From: Ectocarpus siliculosus
Lineage: Eukaryota > Sar > Phaeophyceae > Ectocarpales > Ectocarpaceae
Direction of reading: 5' to 3'
NCBI GenBank assembly: GCA_000310025.1
Contig: FN649758.1
Coordinates: forward strand, 2,248,596-2,290,132
DNA length: 41,537 nt
Positions 28,141 through 41,403 of this stretch are shown here, piece after piece. The notes beneath the pieces are model-generated. The model made no database searches. It had not been told where the DNA came from and worked only from the letters and a program-made list of their open reading frames with translations. Position 1 is the stretch's first letter; each line of letters starts with the position of its first letter. A program made the translations under genes and the position numbers.

Positions 28141-29699
28141 AACACGTTGCTGCTGCTAAATCGGCCGCCTCTGCTGCTACTCGAGTAGGGTTTCGTGACC
28201 TGTATGGGCGGCTAGTGCTGTTGCTGTTGCCGTTGATGGTTCCAACAGCAACAACAACATCATCCACAAGCAGAAGCGACGCGCTGCGGCACCGGGGATG
28301 GCCCCAACACAATAAAAGGATGACAGTCATCGAACAACAACTGCAGCTGATGTACGTGATTTCGAGGGGATGCATGTATATCATGGGGAAGATGTGATCA
28401 ACTGTTCATATATGGCCAACGACAAGAGAATATCTTCGTGCCTGCCTTTCTTCAGAACCAAAACCTCTTACGGCACACAAGAAGCACCCATACCATACAC
28501 TATGTCTCCAACGACAATATAACCAGTATACATGCGAAAACCCACAAGGAAACTATATGCCTTGAAAGAAGTTGCGACCTCGGGAGACATGCCTAACCTC
28601 CGATCCGTTGTGAATAGTGCATCAAGTCGCCCGTGCGGACAAGCGACCGCTTTACCCTACAGCTAGTTGCTGTCGAAAGTGTTCAATGCTCATCTTGCCT
28701 GGGAAATACAACATTCGAATGAACGTGGGCTTCCGCTCCGACGTTTTGCTGACATACCTAAACCCAGGGGAAACGAAGGGGGTGAAGGAGTTGGTAGCAT
28801 GGGACTACGACAGAGTGCCCTTATGTAAAAGACGTGCTTCAAATGGTGGCGGTGGGAGTGTGCCAAATCAGGACACACCAATATGTCACGTTGCATTCTC
28901 TGCTCCGTTGTCGTTCACTTTTATGCTCAATTGTGGGTACAAGTTTGGGCTGGAGACCTCCTGTCCCGGCAAAGGGAACCACCAGACGTTTTCTATTTGC
29001 GTCCTCTCCCCCTTGGCTATCGGTCGGGAAGAGTACCGGGCCCAATCTTTATGTGGGATTTTTTCGCTGAACCAAAGCGTGCTTACCCTGCACATCACAT
29101 CGATCACCCTCTGATGGTGATAGATATATTTTTTCACACCTGCAACACTTAATTCTCCCGCGCCGCCTTGTCGGTTCTCCCATGAACACCTATCGCGCTT
29201 GCGGGCTTCCGTCTTCTGGTGGGTGAGGAATTGCCAAAGCCGTTCTTGATGTGTGACGACGGCCTGTTGAAAATCGTGCGTAGAAAGGGAAGCTCTTCAG
29301 TAAACAACGGAGAAACGATACTTGCACGGTACAATCCGCTGCGCCCTGCAACAAATATCGTCGCCACCACCACCACCACAGATCATGGCCATCATTTATG
29401 CAGTGCTACGACATATTCTTACGCAGGTTGGCAGCCAAAATCGACTCCATTTTGTTTCGGGCTTATTCATCGGTACTCTGGATGCTGTTGTTACCGAAGG
29501 CACTGCTGTTTTCTAGTAACCTTGTCCGTGCCTTCGTGATCATCACGTGTTGAATGTATACCACAGCACGCACGCAGCGGTCGGATGTGAAGTCTTCCAA
29601 GGAGCATCGAAACAGTGCAGGATGTAAATATCAAGACTTGACACACGAGACATGGAAATGAGCAACGACGCCAGTTGCCTCCGAGGGAATTGCCGATAC
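28141..29699. other. No recognisable gene
   Basis: A plus-strand open frame of 165 codons (28617-29114) is the longest feature. It shows no recognisable motif. No repeat structure is evident apart from short CAA and CCA triplet runs. Confidence 0.45.
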
Positions 29700-29704
29700 C
29701 TCGC

Positions 29705-30045
29705 TGGCAGGTGCCTCGTTCTCCGAGTTTCTCGGGCGCTTGGCACCGAAAGTCACTCAGAGGGTCGCCGGCGGTCTCGCTAATCTTATCGGCCGCATGA
29801 CCTACCAACTCAGAGCGCGCGACTCGGCGCGTCGCATGCCAAGCAACGCGGCGGAAACGATGAGTGGGATATCGTGGGCAACCCTTCGAGTGAAATTCGG
29901 CGCCAAGCGCCCACCCGAGATACTCGGAGATCGAGGCACCTACAGTACTACCAAGGCGCCTGCCATGCCGATGAAATCAGGCAACGACGTGCGCGCAGCA
30001 ATCGTGAGCAGATCAGCAGCGCTTGTTTCTATTGAGCAAGCTCGT
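29705..30045. repeat. Dispersed repeat with internal inverted piece
   Basis: TGCCTCGTTCTCCGAGTTTC followed by TCGGGCGCTTGGCACC (about 29711-29748) is mirrored at about 29895-29945 (GGCGCCAAGCGCCC...CTCGGAGATCGAGGCACC). Related sequence occurs on the minus strand at about 41130-40950, including the shared GGCAACGA-GCGCG-GCAATCGT-AGC block. A 146-codon plus frame (29740-30180) overlaps it. Confidence 0.5.
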
Positions 30046-30423
30046 GGTGAGAAACGATCGACGAGGTGCTTCTGCGAGAGAGCAAGCAGGATCTACAATA
30101 ACGTGCCTCACCAGTGGGTCCTACAGAGTTCAAACACCGAAACTGATCATAAAAAGATATCAATTGTCTGGTTCACCTGACGAAGTGGCCGCAATTCTTC
30201 ACTTGAAAGCCATGGATACAGTAGCACCCGTCAGCTGCTTCGCGACCCTCGTCTTGTCGAAGGGTTGGAAAAGCAGTCGGGTTTGGCTGATGGTTCATAA
30301 TTCGGCAACGACCTATTAAAATAGATTGCGACGGAGAGAACAGGGGAGGGGGAGAGGGTAGGAGCGTGCAGGGTCACGATTTTGCAATCATGAGCAAAAT
30401 CATTCTCTACTTCAAATCAATAA

Positions 30424-30880
30424 TCAATCTGGCATGATCCTTGCAATCGGCACTCTACAGTTGCCGTTTGTCCGGAACGACGTGACGTACCAACTGGGTT
30501 TCGCATTGACCTTCTTACCGGCCGTAATGATTTTCTCCGTGGCGGAAAGCGACATCATATAGAGGGCACAGACGCGAATAACACGGGCCAACGACATCGG
30601 TAAGAGACCCGGAACAGCAGCAACAACCCGACTTCGTGGCCATGAAACCAGAGAAGGGTGGCTGCCAGGCACAACGTCGCGCCACCCTCTGCAACAAGTG
30701 TCCCCGACGCCAGGAACCAATCGATGAAGAGATGACCCGATGGAAAGGTTGTAACGTGGACATTCGCACCAGTGATCACGCCCATCAGTTCAGTTGTTGT
30801 GAGTATTGGGAAGCGCTCCTGGGTAAAATACGGGACCAGCAAGGCCGAAAGACCAACAAACACCTACTTTTAGTATAGCG
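30424..30880 (-). pseudogene. Hydrophobic minus-strand frames, possibly a broken membrane protein
   Basis: One minus frame (30863-30555) is rich in Leu/Val/Phe with membrane-like stretches such as WFLASGTLVAEGGATLCLAA. Another (from about 30600 to 30424) continues with VCALYMMSLSATEKIITAGK. A frameshift could join them. No family is recognised and chance cannot be excluded. Confidence 0.2.
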
Positions 30881-31199
30881 GCAAAACCTACCCGCAATGG
30901 TGCCCCGTTTGTGAAATGTGACGTGACAGACAAGACCACTATATGGCGTCTACCGATTTGAGGGCCGTGGTGCCTTTTCCATGGCGGAAAGCACTGACAC
31001 TTTGCACGCTCTCCTCCCTTGAAGGACAACATCCCAGAACTACCTAAATCATCACCACAAACAACAACAAGAGTTCCCCAATGTTTTTGTGACGGCAGCG
31101 GGTCTAGTTCGCATGTACTACAGTCGCGGGAAGAGATGGACGTTCGGCAGGCTGGGCATCGAGCTCTGGTTGGCCGCAAGATTGCTTGCATGCGCTACT

Positions 31200-34100
31200 A
31201 CAGTTGAGCCTTGTGCCGACAACGAAAAATACAGTACAGTTATGAGCCCACGGCATGCTCATGACTAGACTGCAGCATCGCTGTCGCAGAGCAGACTACA
31301 TTAGGCAAACATTGCCTCGAACAGCGAGACATCGCATGTCGATTGGACATGGCGAAATTGTCTGTAGCACAGCAGGGCCATATTGTCATGTCTTTCCGTG
31401 AACGCAGGTGTTGTTGCCAAAATGCGGCCATCAGATAGGCTGTCGGGGTAAGATGTTCCTCTTTGCTCCGCAACTATTTTCCAGCGGGAGGTGTGATGCC
31501 TTGAGATAGAACGATTGCCGACAGATGTGTTAAACTCACATGGCGTTAACTGCAGCCGACGTGCCGGCGATATTGAATGATGTCGATTGCAGTATCGATT
31601 GAACGCAGTACAATCGAGCGCGTGGCTTCAAGACGCAAGCCTTGCTTTGCTGAAACTAAACTCGCACGGCCCGCTAAACAGCAAAACGCGCCCTCGACAA
31701 CGTATCATATAACATCTGTAACTACCGCAACAAACATCTACTGAAAAACGCAAATATTCCCACGCGCCTGTGTCTCTGGGTGATGTGTTCCCCCATGCCT
31801 TCGCCTCTCGACCTTTTCTAGTTGAAACCGCGTCCGTGCGGTGATGCTAGCCATGTCGCTTGTCCGCCGCACCACGCCTTGGTTTGTCCTTTTTCAACGA
31901 AAGTCAAAGCATGGAAAATAGGTGCGAGAGCAGGGGTTATCGACTTGATGCGTACCGGATGTTCTACAGTAATACTGTAGTGTCGCAGACAATGGTGTTA
32001 TGAACACGGGCCTAGACCAAATAACCCATGTGTCGTTATACGTACATATAACATTTTGTCATTTGTTGTGCTTCGGCATTTCTTTCTCTCGCGACAGTGA
32101 GTCTTTTCTCGTGCTTCGTTCTCTGGGACACGCAGGAGGCTCGTCGGCACATTAACGCTCATGCGCAGAGCTCGGCAGGCCTCCGTGTGGTGTGTGGTTG
32201 ACGGTCAAAGTCGCAAAAACTGGTTCTATACCCCGGGGACGCGTTCCGCGCAGACAAAACCTGGCGAACCAATTTTTCTGAAACCCATCAAAAACGACAG
32301 GAAGGAAATGGCCCGCACGCACGTTTCGAACAGGTTCCTCGCTGCCAACGACAACTAGCCGGATGATAAACCCCATCACATGCCCCCGCAATGAATCCTT
32401 CAAAGCTGGCTCCATCACCTCGATTGGTGGTATTTCGGGCTGAAATTCAGTTGTCCGGGTTTATTGCAGGCTCTTATTTAGCGAGCAACAAATGAAATTG
32501 AAAAGTTTGCCTCTTGCCTGATCTTGATCTCCATGATTCATCAATCGCTGATTCCACCTCGCTATGACTCTTCATGTTATCGCACGCGATGTCCAACAGC
32601 ACCTACCTATCTCTGCTCTTCTATGTACACTTCGCAGTGGGCCCAGCGAAACGCCGCTCGCTGCTGTAGACGAGTCTTAGCGCATGCATGTTGATCAGTT
32701 TGTGTTTGTGTATTTGTGGTGGTGTTTCGATATCATATCGTCCGCCCGATGATGGAAATTCCTTAATTGACTTGAAAATGAATACATTATTTAAATCCGG
32801 CTCTGTGTGTAGGTTCCCGGTTTGGCAGCTGAACGGGGCTGTGTAGAATTTTTGTGAACTACTCAAAGGTTTGCGTCTGTGTGTACCCTACCGCTAAGGT
32901 CTCATATTGTACATACATACGTTATGAATTGAAAAAAATTGGCTCTAAGTTCCCTTGCGTGTAGACAGAGAGACGGAAAAAAGAAAATAATACTAATTTA
33001 TGTTGTGCCAAAGTCCGAGCCCACTGGTGGTGCGTTCGACGGACCAGAAAATACAAAAAGCAGGCGGGAATCAGCCGGTTCTGTTGGTGTGTATGTACAT
33101 GTTTTTTTGTGACTCATCATTTGTGAACGGTTAGAATACTTGCCGGCATGTGAGCGTTATGTATCTGCCTATCCAAAATAAAACACGGCCTATCCGGGCA
33201 ATGCGCATCATGTGGTCTTGTGTCGCCTGCGGGACGCTTGACACCCACGTCCCGAAGGGACACCTTATCTAAAATATGCTTATCCTTTCGTGTATGAATA
33301 CAGCAAGTTTCAAACACCGTCAACTCCCCAAGCTACAATGATAAAATGCCAAATGCTCATGTTTGAAATACCTCGAGCGCAAGTGGATTGGCTGCAAGGC
33401 TTTCCGGAAACTAGGCGTTCATCTTGTGTGTGGTTGCGTTATCCAATAACCGAGACACGGTCCAGCAGAGTCAACATATGTAGACTACAGGAGAGAAAGA
33501 TACTTTGTTGCCCAATCATCCTCACCCGAGCACGCACGAACAGCAAGTTGATCGACCGGTTCCGCATGGAAGATCAACCAGTGCATGCCAAAGGGCGCGA
33601 GCCTATACTCAGGCGAGCACAACGTTCCACTGTTCCGTCTCTCACCCAGATACCTGGCCAACGCTCTGTTGTTTCCACGCATACCCTGCATGTCCTCTGG
33701 AGATACAGCAAAGAAAAACGTTGTGATCTACAGTACATGTCTATCGTGGGGAGAATGGCAAACAAACAACGCACCGCCCGTGCCCAACACACGCCGAGAA
33801 CGAGAGCACGCTACGACAAGGATCGCCTACGGTGAAGTGATGTGTGGCCACGCCGAAGGAAAGATCTATGACCACACACGCCCAAAGGCAGCAGCTATGG
33901 CAGTGTACTGCTGCAGTTCCCACACACCTGCTACTTTAACACCACTCACTGCTGTTTTCAAGCCAACTGGATTCTCACCTGACGCAGATCGCAATAGCAC
34001 ACAGTGAGGCGCAGCCTATCACGCGATGCGGCGACCGCAGTTCGCAGGTAAGGCCACCCTCTGTGGGCGTGTGATGAGGCACTGGGAGTCGGAGGGAGAA

Positions 34101-34786
34101 GAGGGCGGGAGGGAGAAGGGACGATGGACATGTCGGGGAGTGTGAAGATAAGCGCGCGGGGGTTAGCATGAGATGGCAAAGAGCAACTGGGGGGGTGGGG
34201 GCTACGTGAGGGGGCACTATGGAGCAGAACTTTGAACGAAAACGAGACAGAGGGCGTAGACAACATCTACGCAACGTGAACAGCAGACCCCCCCAAGTGT
34301 CCCGAAACAGGCAACACCTGTCTGTTCTGCTGTGGTCAGGAGAGGAACAGGAAAAGGAGACGATAACCTGCAATCTATGCGAGCTGGCTTTGAAAACGAC
34401 ATGTCCATATATATCCTGTAGAATGGGTCCTGGCTTACTGTTGAAGGAATTCTCCTCTTGATGCATGTTGGAGCAAAATCAAGAACAAGGCTGCTCAGGC
34501 CGTCGGGTGTTCGCGTGCAATCACCGGGGAGCGGCGTGATGAGTGATACGAACAATCGCAATGAACTAGTCTATAAGGCACACAAAATATCTTTGCAGCT
34601 TTTCTACAGCATGCAACCAGCGCCTCCATCCTCCAGCATCTTATGTTCAGCCCCCAAAACAACATAACGTAATCCAAGGCTCACTCCGCCTTTGTAGATC
34701 TGCTACATATACTTCTGGAATCTACTTCAACTTACTCGTTGGTTTGCTCCACACGATGGTCAAAAGGACGAACTTCAACGTGCCCT
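31200..34786. other. No recognisable gene
   Basis: Open frames up to 181 codons (33290-33835, plus) overlap open frames on the other strand and lack motifs. A short palindrome CTACAGTA-A-TACTGTAG lies near 31963-31980. Confidence 0.45.
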
Positions 34787-37391
34787 TCTTGCTGCCTTGC
34801 GTGCCGCGCTACTAACGTCTGTCTGTCTGTCGAACACCCGCGGTCGAATGCGACTGGCTTTGCTCTTTTTCTCTTCACCGCTCTCAGCATCTCTGCTGTG
34901 TCTTGCGTGCCCGAGGTGTGCTTGTTTTGGTCTGATGTTTTTTTTGGTCTTTTTCGTCAAGCGCTTACCTGTATGCCAGGCAGGTATCCAAGCCCGGTCC
35001 CTCTCGCTGCTCTCTCTTGATTCGGTCTCGACCTCTTCTTCCAGAAAATAGTACAAAGCAGCAGCAGCATCCAGCAGTAGTGCTTGTTCCAGAGTAGTAC
35101 TGTATAGTAGCCTCCCCCCCCCCATATTTTGCTCCTCCCTTCTCCTCCCTCATTGCCTCGCTCTCTCTCCCTCCTCTGCCTCTCCCTTGCCTATCTATGC
35201 GTGATGCCTTCAAATTCGCACACAGAGACAGAGACGGGGGAAAGGAAAATATTTCCGTTTGAACTGAAAGGAGGGAAAACAAGTCGGACAGGCCACACAC
35301 CGGCAGCATGGAGAGCCGGCCCTCGCGTGTGCAGGATATCATCAGCAACGGCAACAAGCGTAGTCCACGCGGTGAGCTTCGTAGTCCATGCAATGCACAC
35401 TTTCTATCTGTACCCACCTGCCTCGCACAACCGTCTCAGCCCAGCGGCACAAACCAGAACGAAAATGCTTGTATCAGAAGAGGAGGAGGAGGATAGCGGG
35501 AGAGATGGAAGCGGGCGGGTTTTGGCCAGAAAAAAAAAACGTAATATGCCCAGCATGGTACTCTGTCGTCGGTAGAGACGCGGACGAACTGACAGCAAAC
35601 AGAGGAGAAAATCTGGGCTCTGGGCGACACCTACCTCTCATCGCCCAAAGCACACAGCATAGAATTTCGAACGAACGAAGCTCCGGCTCGATCGATGAAT
35701 AACCGCTGGTCAGCTGTCAGCTCAGCAGGTGTGGAGACGAGATATCTGGTGTGGACACGATACATCAACAACCGCAACACGGTGGTTTCAAAGTTTCAAA
35801 ATCGTTTGTTGCATGTCGAAGATGTCGAGGCCGTCCGGCAAAAAAAGTTCGTGGTTCGACGCGGCGTCACCCATGCCGCTTCGGTCACGTTTCGTAACAG
35901 CGGGAGAAATTAGCTCACGGGAGCGTCGCACCTTTTACAGCAATGGCCTTCTACAGCAGTGGTACCCGCCATTCCGCCATAGTCAACGCAGATGGTGAAC
36001 AAGAGCTGGGCCAGAGAGCCGTCCCCACCCACGGCAATTCATATATGTACCTTGGTCTGCAAACAAACAAGTTTGTGAATTAACTATCATAGGGTGGACG
36101 CCAAGAGATTATGATCCAGGCTGCTGCGGTGCTCTCCTCTGCTGCTGTGTTCCTCGACGATCAACACATCGCCGCCGCCGGACCGTCAGATTTTTTATTC
36201 CGGCGAGTGTTTTTCGTTTTATCACCTCACGGCGGGAGACACGGAGATGTTCTGTCGTGCGTGCGCTGAACTGCTGTTGCCTGTTTGTGGTTTGTGGCTC
36301 CATCGGCGAATGGCGAAAGGAAGAAGGAATTCAACCATTTTGGCTGCGAAGCATTGCAACAAACGATTTTTTGAAACTTTGAAATCCAATATGCTGCTGT
36401 TGTTGATGTTTCGTGTCCACAACAGTGTATCGTGTCCACAACTGCTGAGCTGACAGCTGACCAGAGGACAATCGATCGAGCGGGAGCTTCGCTCTTTCAA
36501 AATTCTTTGCTGTGGGGTTTCGCCCCGAGCCCAGATTTTCGATCTTCGATGCTCTCTCTGGCAAACAGACAGAGGACCTAGCAAGACAGAAAGTTCGTCC
36601 GTGTCTCTACGCACTTACTCTGAGTATTTTTTGTTTTCATTTTTTCTGGCCTCCACCACATCCCGTTTGACTGTGGGTATATCTCGAATGGGTACAGTCT
36701 TTCTGTGTGTGTTTTTATTATTCCTTAATATTTTCTGGCCATAACCCGCCCGCCACTTCCTCCGTCTCCCGCTCTGCTCTTACTCCTCCTCGTCTTCCTC
36801 CAATGTGCTGCTAGGCTAATAAGAGGGTTGCGCGAGGCAGGTGGGTACACAGGTTGGTATATAGGGGGCATAGATGGGAAACACCGCATGCACGCGTGCT
36901 GCCGTGCGCCGTGCACACGAGAGCCTCACCTCTTTGCTGTCGGCGTGATGGGGTCTGCCCGACTTGTTCTTCCCCTTCAACCTGAAAGATTTTCCTTTCC
37001 CCCTTCTCTCTGTGTGCGAATTGGTACGCTACATACGCAAGGGACAGGGTGAAAGAAACACACACAGAGAGGCAATGAGGAGAAGGGGGGGGGGGGGGCT
37101 ACTACTGGTACAAGCGGCTACTGGTGGATGCTGCAGCTGCTGCTTCTTACTGTTTGCTGGAAGAGGTCGAGACGTCGAGACTGAATCAATTGAGAGCACA
37201 GCGAGAGGGACCGAGAGCTTTCACACCCTTGCCTGGCACACAGGTAGGTCGCTTGGGGCGACCACACTAACGGGCACGCAAGACACAGTAGAGATGCTGA
37301 GAGCGGCGAAGAAAAGAAGAGCAAACCAGCCTCAGTCGACCGCGGGTGTTCGACAGACAGTCAGTAGTATGGAGGCACGCAAGGCAGCAAC
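34787..37391. mobile_element. 2.6-kb long inverted repeat (foldback element)
   Basis: Arms at about 34787-35816 and 36351-37391 are inverted, diverged copies. The outer ends pair CTTGCTGCCTTGCGTGCC with GGCACGCAAGGCAGCAA, and CGAACACCCGCGG lies on both sides. The inner ends pair CAACAAACGATTTT and TTTGAAACTTTGAAA. About 530 bp lie between. No transposase-like frame is seen. The arms carry many small differences, so it is older than the element in lipase intron 11. Confidence 0.8.
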
Positions 37392-39510
37392 AACAAGGCA
37401 GAAGAGAAGGGGAAAGCTGAAGGGCGCCATATCTACCATCGCGCGGAGCAATTTGCAGCATGTGGGGAGGCCCAGATGTAGCATACAGCGCAGCTACTGT
37501 GTGTGTGTAGAGCAGCTGTGTATTTTTAACCTGGGTATGTACATAGCTGCTGGAGCAATGGTACAGGAGGCGGCGCTGCTATGCTGCGCTGGTAGAACAG
37601 CAACAGTGTCGTCAGTGGACTATTGCTCATTGTGACTGCTGTTCGTGTACATGCATATCACTCACCATATTCCCGCTGATTACAATCGAACGCTACACAC
37701 CGCTTGTACGTGCTGCGACTTCCGTTGCAGGACAGCAATCGAAGAAGAAAGTCGACATGGCTGTAGCATCGCCGCATGGACGCGGTCGCAACTGGGACAA
37801 GAGCCACAGGCACGCCAGGACACATCTTCCAAACACAGGCGCGTGGGAATGTTTTTGGTGGTCATTATATGAATGATGCGGTTGCTACAGATAGCTGTCG
37901 AGGGTTCGTTTTCTGTTGGGCGGGCCCTTTGAGTTCAGTGTCGTCAAAGCAAGGCTTTCGTCTGTATTGTTTTAGCCGCGCTCAACTTGAGATCGGCAGC
38001 TGCAGTTGGAACGTCACGTCAGTGGCACCGCTCCCTAGCCAACCACAACCTTTTCATCTCTAGACATGGAAGTTATGCAGCAGAGCGAAACGGTGCTGCC
38101 TCGACGATGTACCTGATGGCGCGTGTGAATTTTGGCAACAGCCCGTTTATTGTTTTACCGAAGGACATGCCGGTACTGACCTGCTGCGGCATAGAAGGTT
38201 TCCCCGTGTCCAATTGACATGCGCTGTTCCGCTGATGGAAGATTTTTTTTTGTCTACAGTAGTCCGTTCTGCGACAGCAGCTCTGGTCATCCAAAGCTTG
38301 CGGCCGGTCGATCAACCGTAGTAGTTATTGGCAGCGGCGCGAGCCTTACACCCTGCCTGCGGAATACTATACTGTTTGTGTCTCTTCCCACGACTATCGA
38401 CCACGTGAAATAGACACGCTACCCTAACAATACCATGGGGGAGCTCTTGCCGTTGTTGATGCTGGCACAGCTGTGGTGGGTCGTAAAAGGTAATTAGGTA
38501 GTTCCCTAAGTTGGGATCTTGTCCTCACTCACTCACTCACTCACTCACTCTCTCCCTTGGTCAAGTGACTTGGTCTTGCAATGCAATACTTCGGTTGATG
38601 TTTGATCGAACAGCTTGATACACCCAGTCAAACTGTTGTTCCCCGAAGACGAGGAGAGCAAAGTTATTTCGTGGCCCAGGGCTGAGCCTTTCTTGGTCAC
38701 TTGCGGACACCAAGAACAATAACACAACTTCAGAAACTTGAGTCCAACGAGTGGCGGACGGACCACACGTCTTGTTGTCTCTCGATGCTGGGCGGCCTCT
38801 CTTGTGTGCCCCCATTTATTTTTGCCCAGAGAGCAAGCGAATAACCACGGTTTCTCCAGGCAGAACATACTTCGCGCTTTTTCTCTACATGGTGCACATC
38901 GCGATCGTTTATTGCAAGCACTCTGGGGATTCAATACAATCCAGACAGCAATACCGTGCATGGTAGATGGCTGAGTCACTGAGAAGACGCGACAAACTTT
39001 GCTACTGTTGAATCTGCCATCGTTGCTGTTGCTGGTGCCGCGGTCACTGTGCTCTCCCAAACGGCACTTGGTCTGTTGTTGCTACTGTTTCGTCTTGTGA
39101 TACCTGGTCATGGATAAGGGCGTTGTGGGCGGACTTATGACCCATCCGAGACTGTAGCCCGCTAATCTTGTAGGCGTTGACTTGGGGGGGTTGAGAGCCT
39201 CGTAAGCAAGCGTTCACCATGTTTTGCAGTGTGTTGTAATATTGAGTCAAGGGTGGCCGGTGTATTGATGTTAGTGTGGAGCAGCAGCATGATGAGTAAA
39301 TCGAGATAAAAAGCAATTCCGTGTTCAAACCGTAACCAAGACATGCAAGACCAGCTCGGAGAGCAGAGTTTCGCGCAATCAGCCATAAGGCGAAGTTGAT
39401 TTCAACCCATGTACGGATACAACGATCGTTTTCTCTGAACAGAAAAACGCGCCGTGCACAAGCACGAGTTTGCGAGACCGAAATATCATGCGATGCGAAA
39501 ATAACCAGGG
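37392..39510. other. No recognisable gene
   Basis: Only short, mutually overlapping open frames. An (ACTC)n run lies at about 38527-38550. Confidence 0.45.
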
Positions 39511-39524
39511 CTTAATCACGGATT

Positions 39525-39800
39525 AGGTCAGACGGCACGGGCCGGGTCCGGGGTCCGCGACAATCGTTGAAGGGGATGCACTTGGCCCAGTGGAACCTTG
39601 AGATTTTGGCACGTGCGAAGATGACCCGACCCGGCCCCAGTATATGAGACATGAGACCTGACCCATGAATTGCGACCTGGCCCATTGAAAGAGACCCGAC
39701 GTATGACATGACACCTGTCCCGCGAAGGAAGACCTGACCCTCTGAAACCCGACCCGACCCGTCCTGTTTCGTCACGATCCCGGTGTCGACCCATGAGGTT
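39525..39800 (+). repeat. Degenerate GACCCGACCC / GACCTGACCC minisatellite
   Basis: Short units of the form GACC(C/T)GACCC recur irregularly around CATGAGACC and GTATGACATG spacers. The minus strand reads as alternating GGGTCGGGTC and GGTCAGGTC. Confidence 0.65.
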
Positions 39801-40129
39801 TGATCGAGTCCATCCGTTAAAAGCCCTAAGATGAACGAGTAGGAAATCCGCACACCGCTGGCGATATGCCCGCCCTTTCCGATTCTATCCACCGCATCAT
39901 CTTCTTGGTCATGCACTGCGAAGCGTCCACACAGCCTAGTGCATTCGTTACTTCCCTGAACAGTTTTCGATTTGTCACTTTCGAGCTCGGCCTACCAAGG
40001 GCCCTAGTTGTGCTTGCGTATAGACTACTTCCGTAGGAATGTTCGCGCACTTTTTCTTGTGCTCGGCGCGGCCTGTATTCATCGTTCAAGACCCTTCCTA
40101 TGGAGTTTGACTGCTTGCAGAAAATCAGC

Positions 40130-40570
40130 GGTCAGAATCATGGCCAGGAGACACACTTGAAATTTGAGCGGTGGAGAGAGGCGTTTCCTCCAAGCACACG
40201 CAAACATCCTTTATGGCCGCGAAGAACTTGTGCGCTTCCAGGGTGCGAACAGTATGAGGTAGTGACCGTGGCATCATGTTGTCTCAAAATACGGGGGTAA
40301 TGGGGCTTAGGCTTTTGGGCGTTGAACCAGACCATGAATTGGGGAGAAGGCGAGAGGGGACAGCCGTCCATAACGTCTCCGTATGACAGAACTGAACGGA
40401 AAAAAAAAACAGCTTTCCACTGGCAAACAGTCAGATTCCTGGCCAGAAAAACGACTTGAAAATAGAACCGTGCTGTCGTTGAGGAGTCGCGTACACCCTC
40501 GCCACCGACAGAGAAGCGCTGCACTCGTGCGTTTCCAGCGTACGAACACCTGCCAACCAGGAGATTGGTG
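40130..40570 (+). repeat. Diverged direct repeat, about 300-bp offset
   Basis: GGCCAGGAGACACACTTGAAA...GCGCTTCCAGGGTGCGAACA (about 40142-40250) resembles GGCCAGAAAAACGACTTGAAA...GCGTTTCCAGCGTACGAACA (about 40441-40548). Function unknown. Confidence 0.45.
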
Positions 40571-41403
40571 GCCCTTCATGTGGTCGAAGTATTGATGTCT
40601 TTCATGACTGCCTAAGTCGTCCCTCCGCACGCCCCCCCTTCTCTCCACTTCAATCTCTGTTGAATCGATGGTTTTCTTAAATTTGAACAATCACCCAAAG
40701 CAGTCCTAATTTCAAGCATTTCGGCCAGATTAAGGGCCACCAACCTCCCGGTTGGTAAATATTTTTTCAAAGCTCTCAAGCGGAGCAATGCGGCCCCTTC
40801 GGGAGGTGAGAGCCAGGCGCTTGGTTGTTGTTACGATATTGTCACCGTTTCGTGATTTGAACTGTGTAGGACCCCCGGGAGGATGATAACCCTGGTGCGT
40901 CACCTCTTGGCAGATGCTTGTTTGGTTTCTCGCGGAAGGGTTTCGTCGGCCATTGTCTGAATATCCGCTGACGATTGCCGCACGCGCCTCGTTGCCCCGA
41001 CTGAATCACGAACAGTCTGGACCTGGCCAAGAGCCACGCGGCCGAGGAATTGAGCGGGATCACCGATGACCCATCGAGCGAAATTGGTATCAAGCGCCCG
41101 AGAGGCGCAGAGAACGAGGGAGCCACGAGAAAGGTATGGGCCACTCCTTCGCGGCACTTATGTAGCGCCGTTGCTCGTCTTGTTCCTCGTTTGTCACGTC
41201 TTGATTCTTGAATCCTGTGCCATTGCGGTGCTCCTTTAAAGGCTACTCCCACGTTGGGGTCTGCGCCCAACCGTTGCACACATGGTGAGGCACACGCTTG
41301 CCGTAGGCCCTCCTCTTTGCGGTAAATTCGCTCACATCGTTCGCGTGGCATTCCAATCTCGGGACCTCTCTCTTGCGCGTGCCTCTCTGCTGTTCCGGGC
41401 CAG

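Noticed and set aside
33290-33835. 181-codon plus-strand gene
   Set aside because: It has no motif, overlapping frames are open on both strands, and there is no splice or composition signal. It is probably chance.
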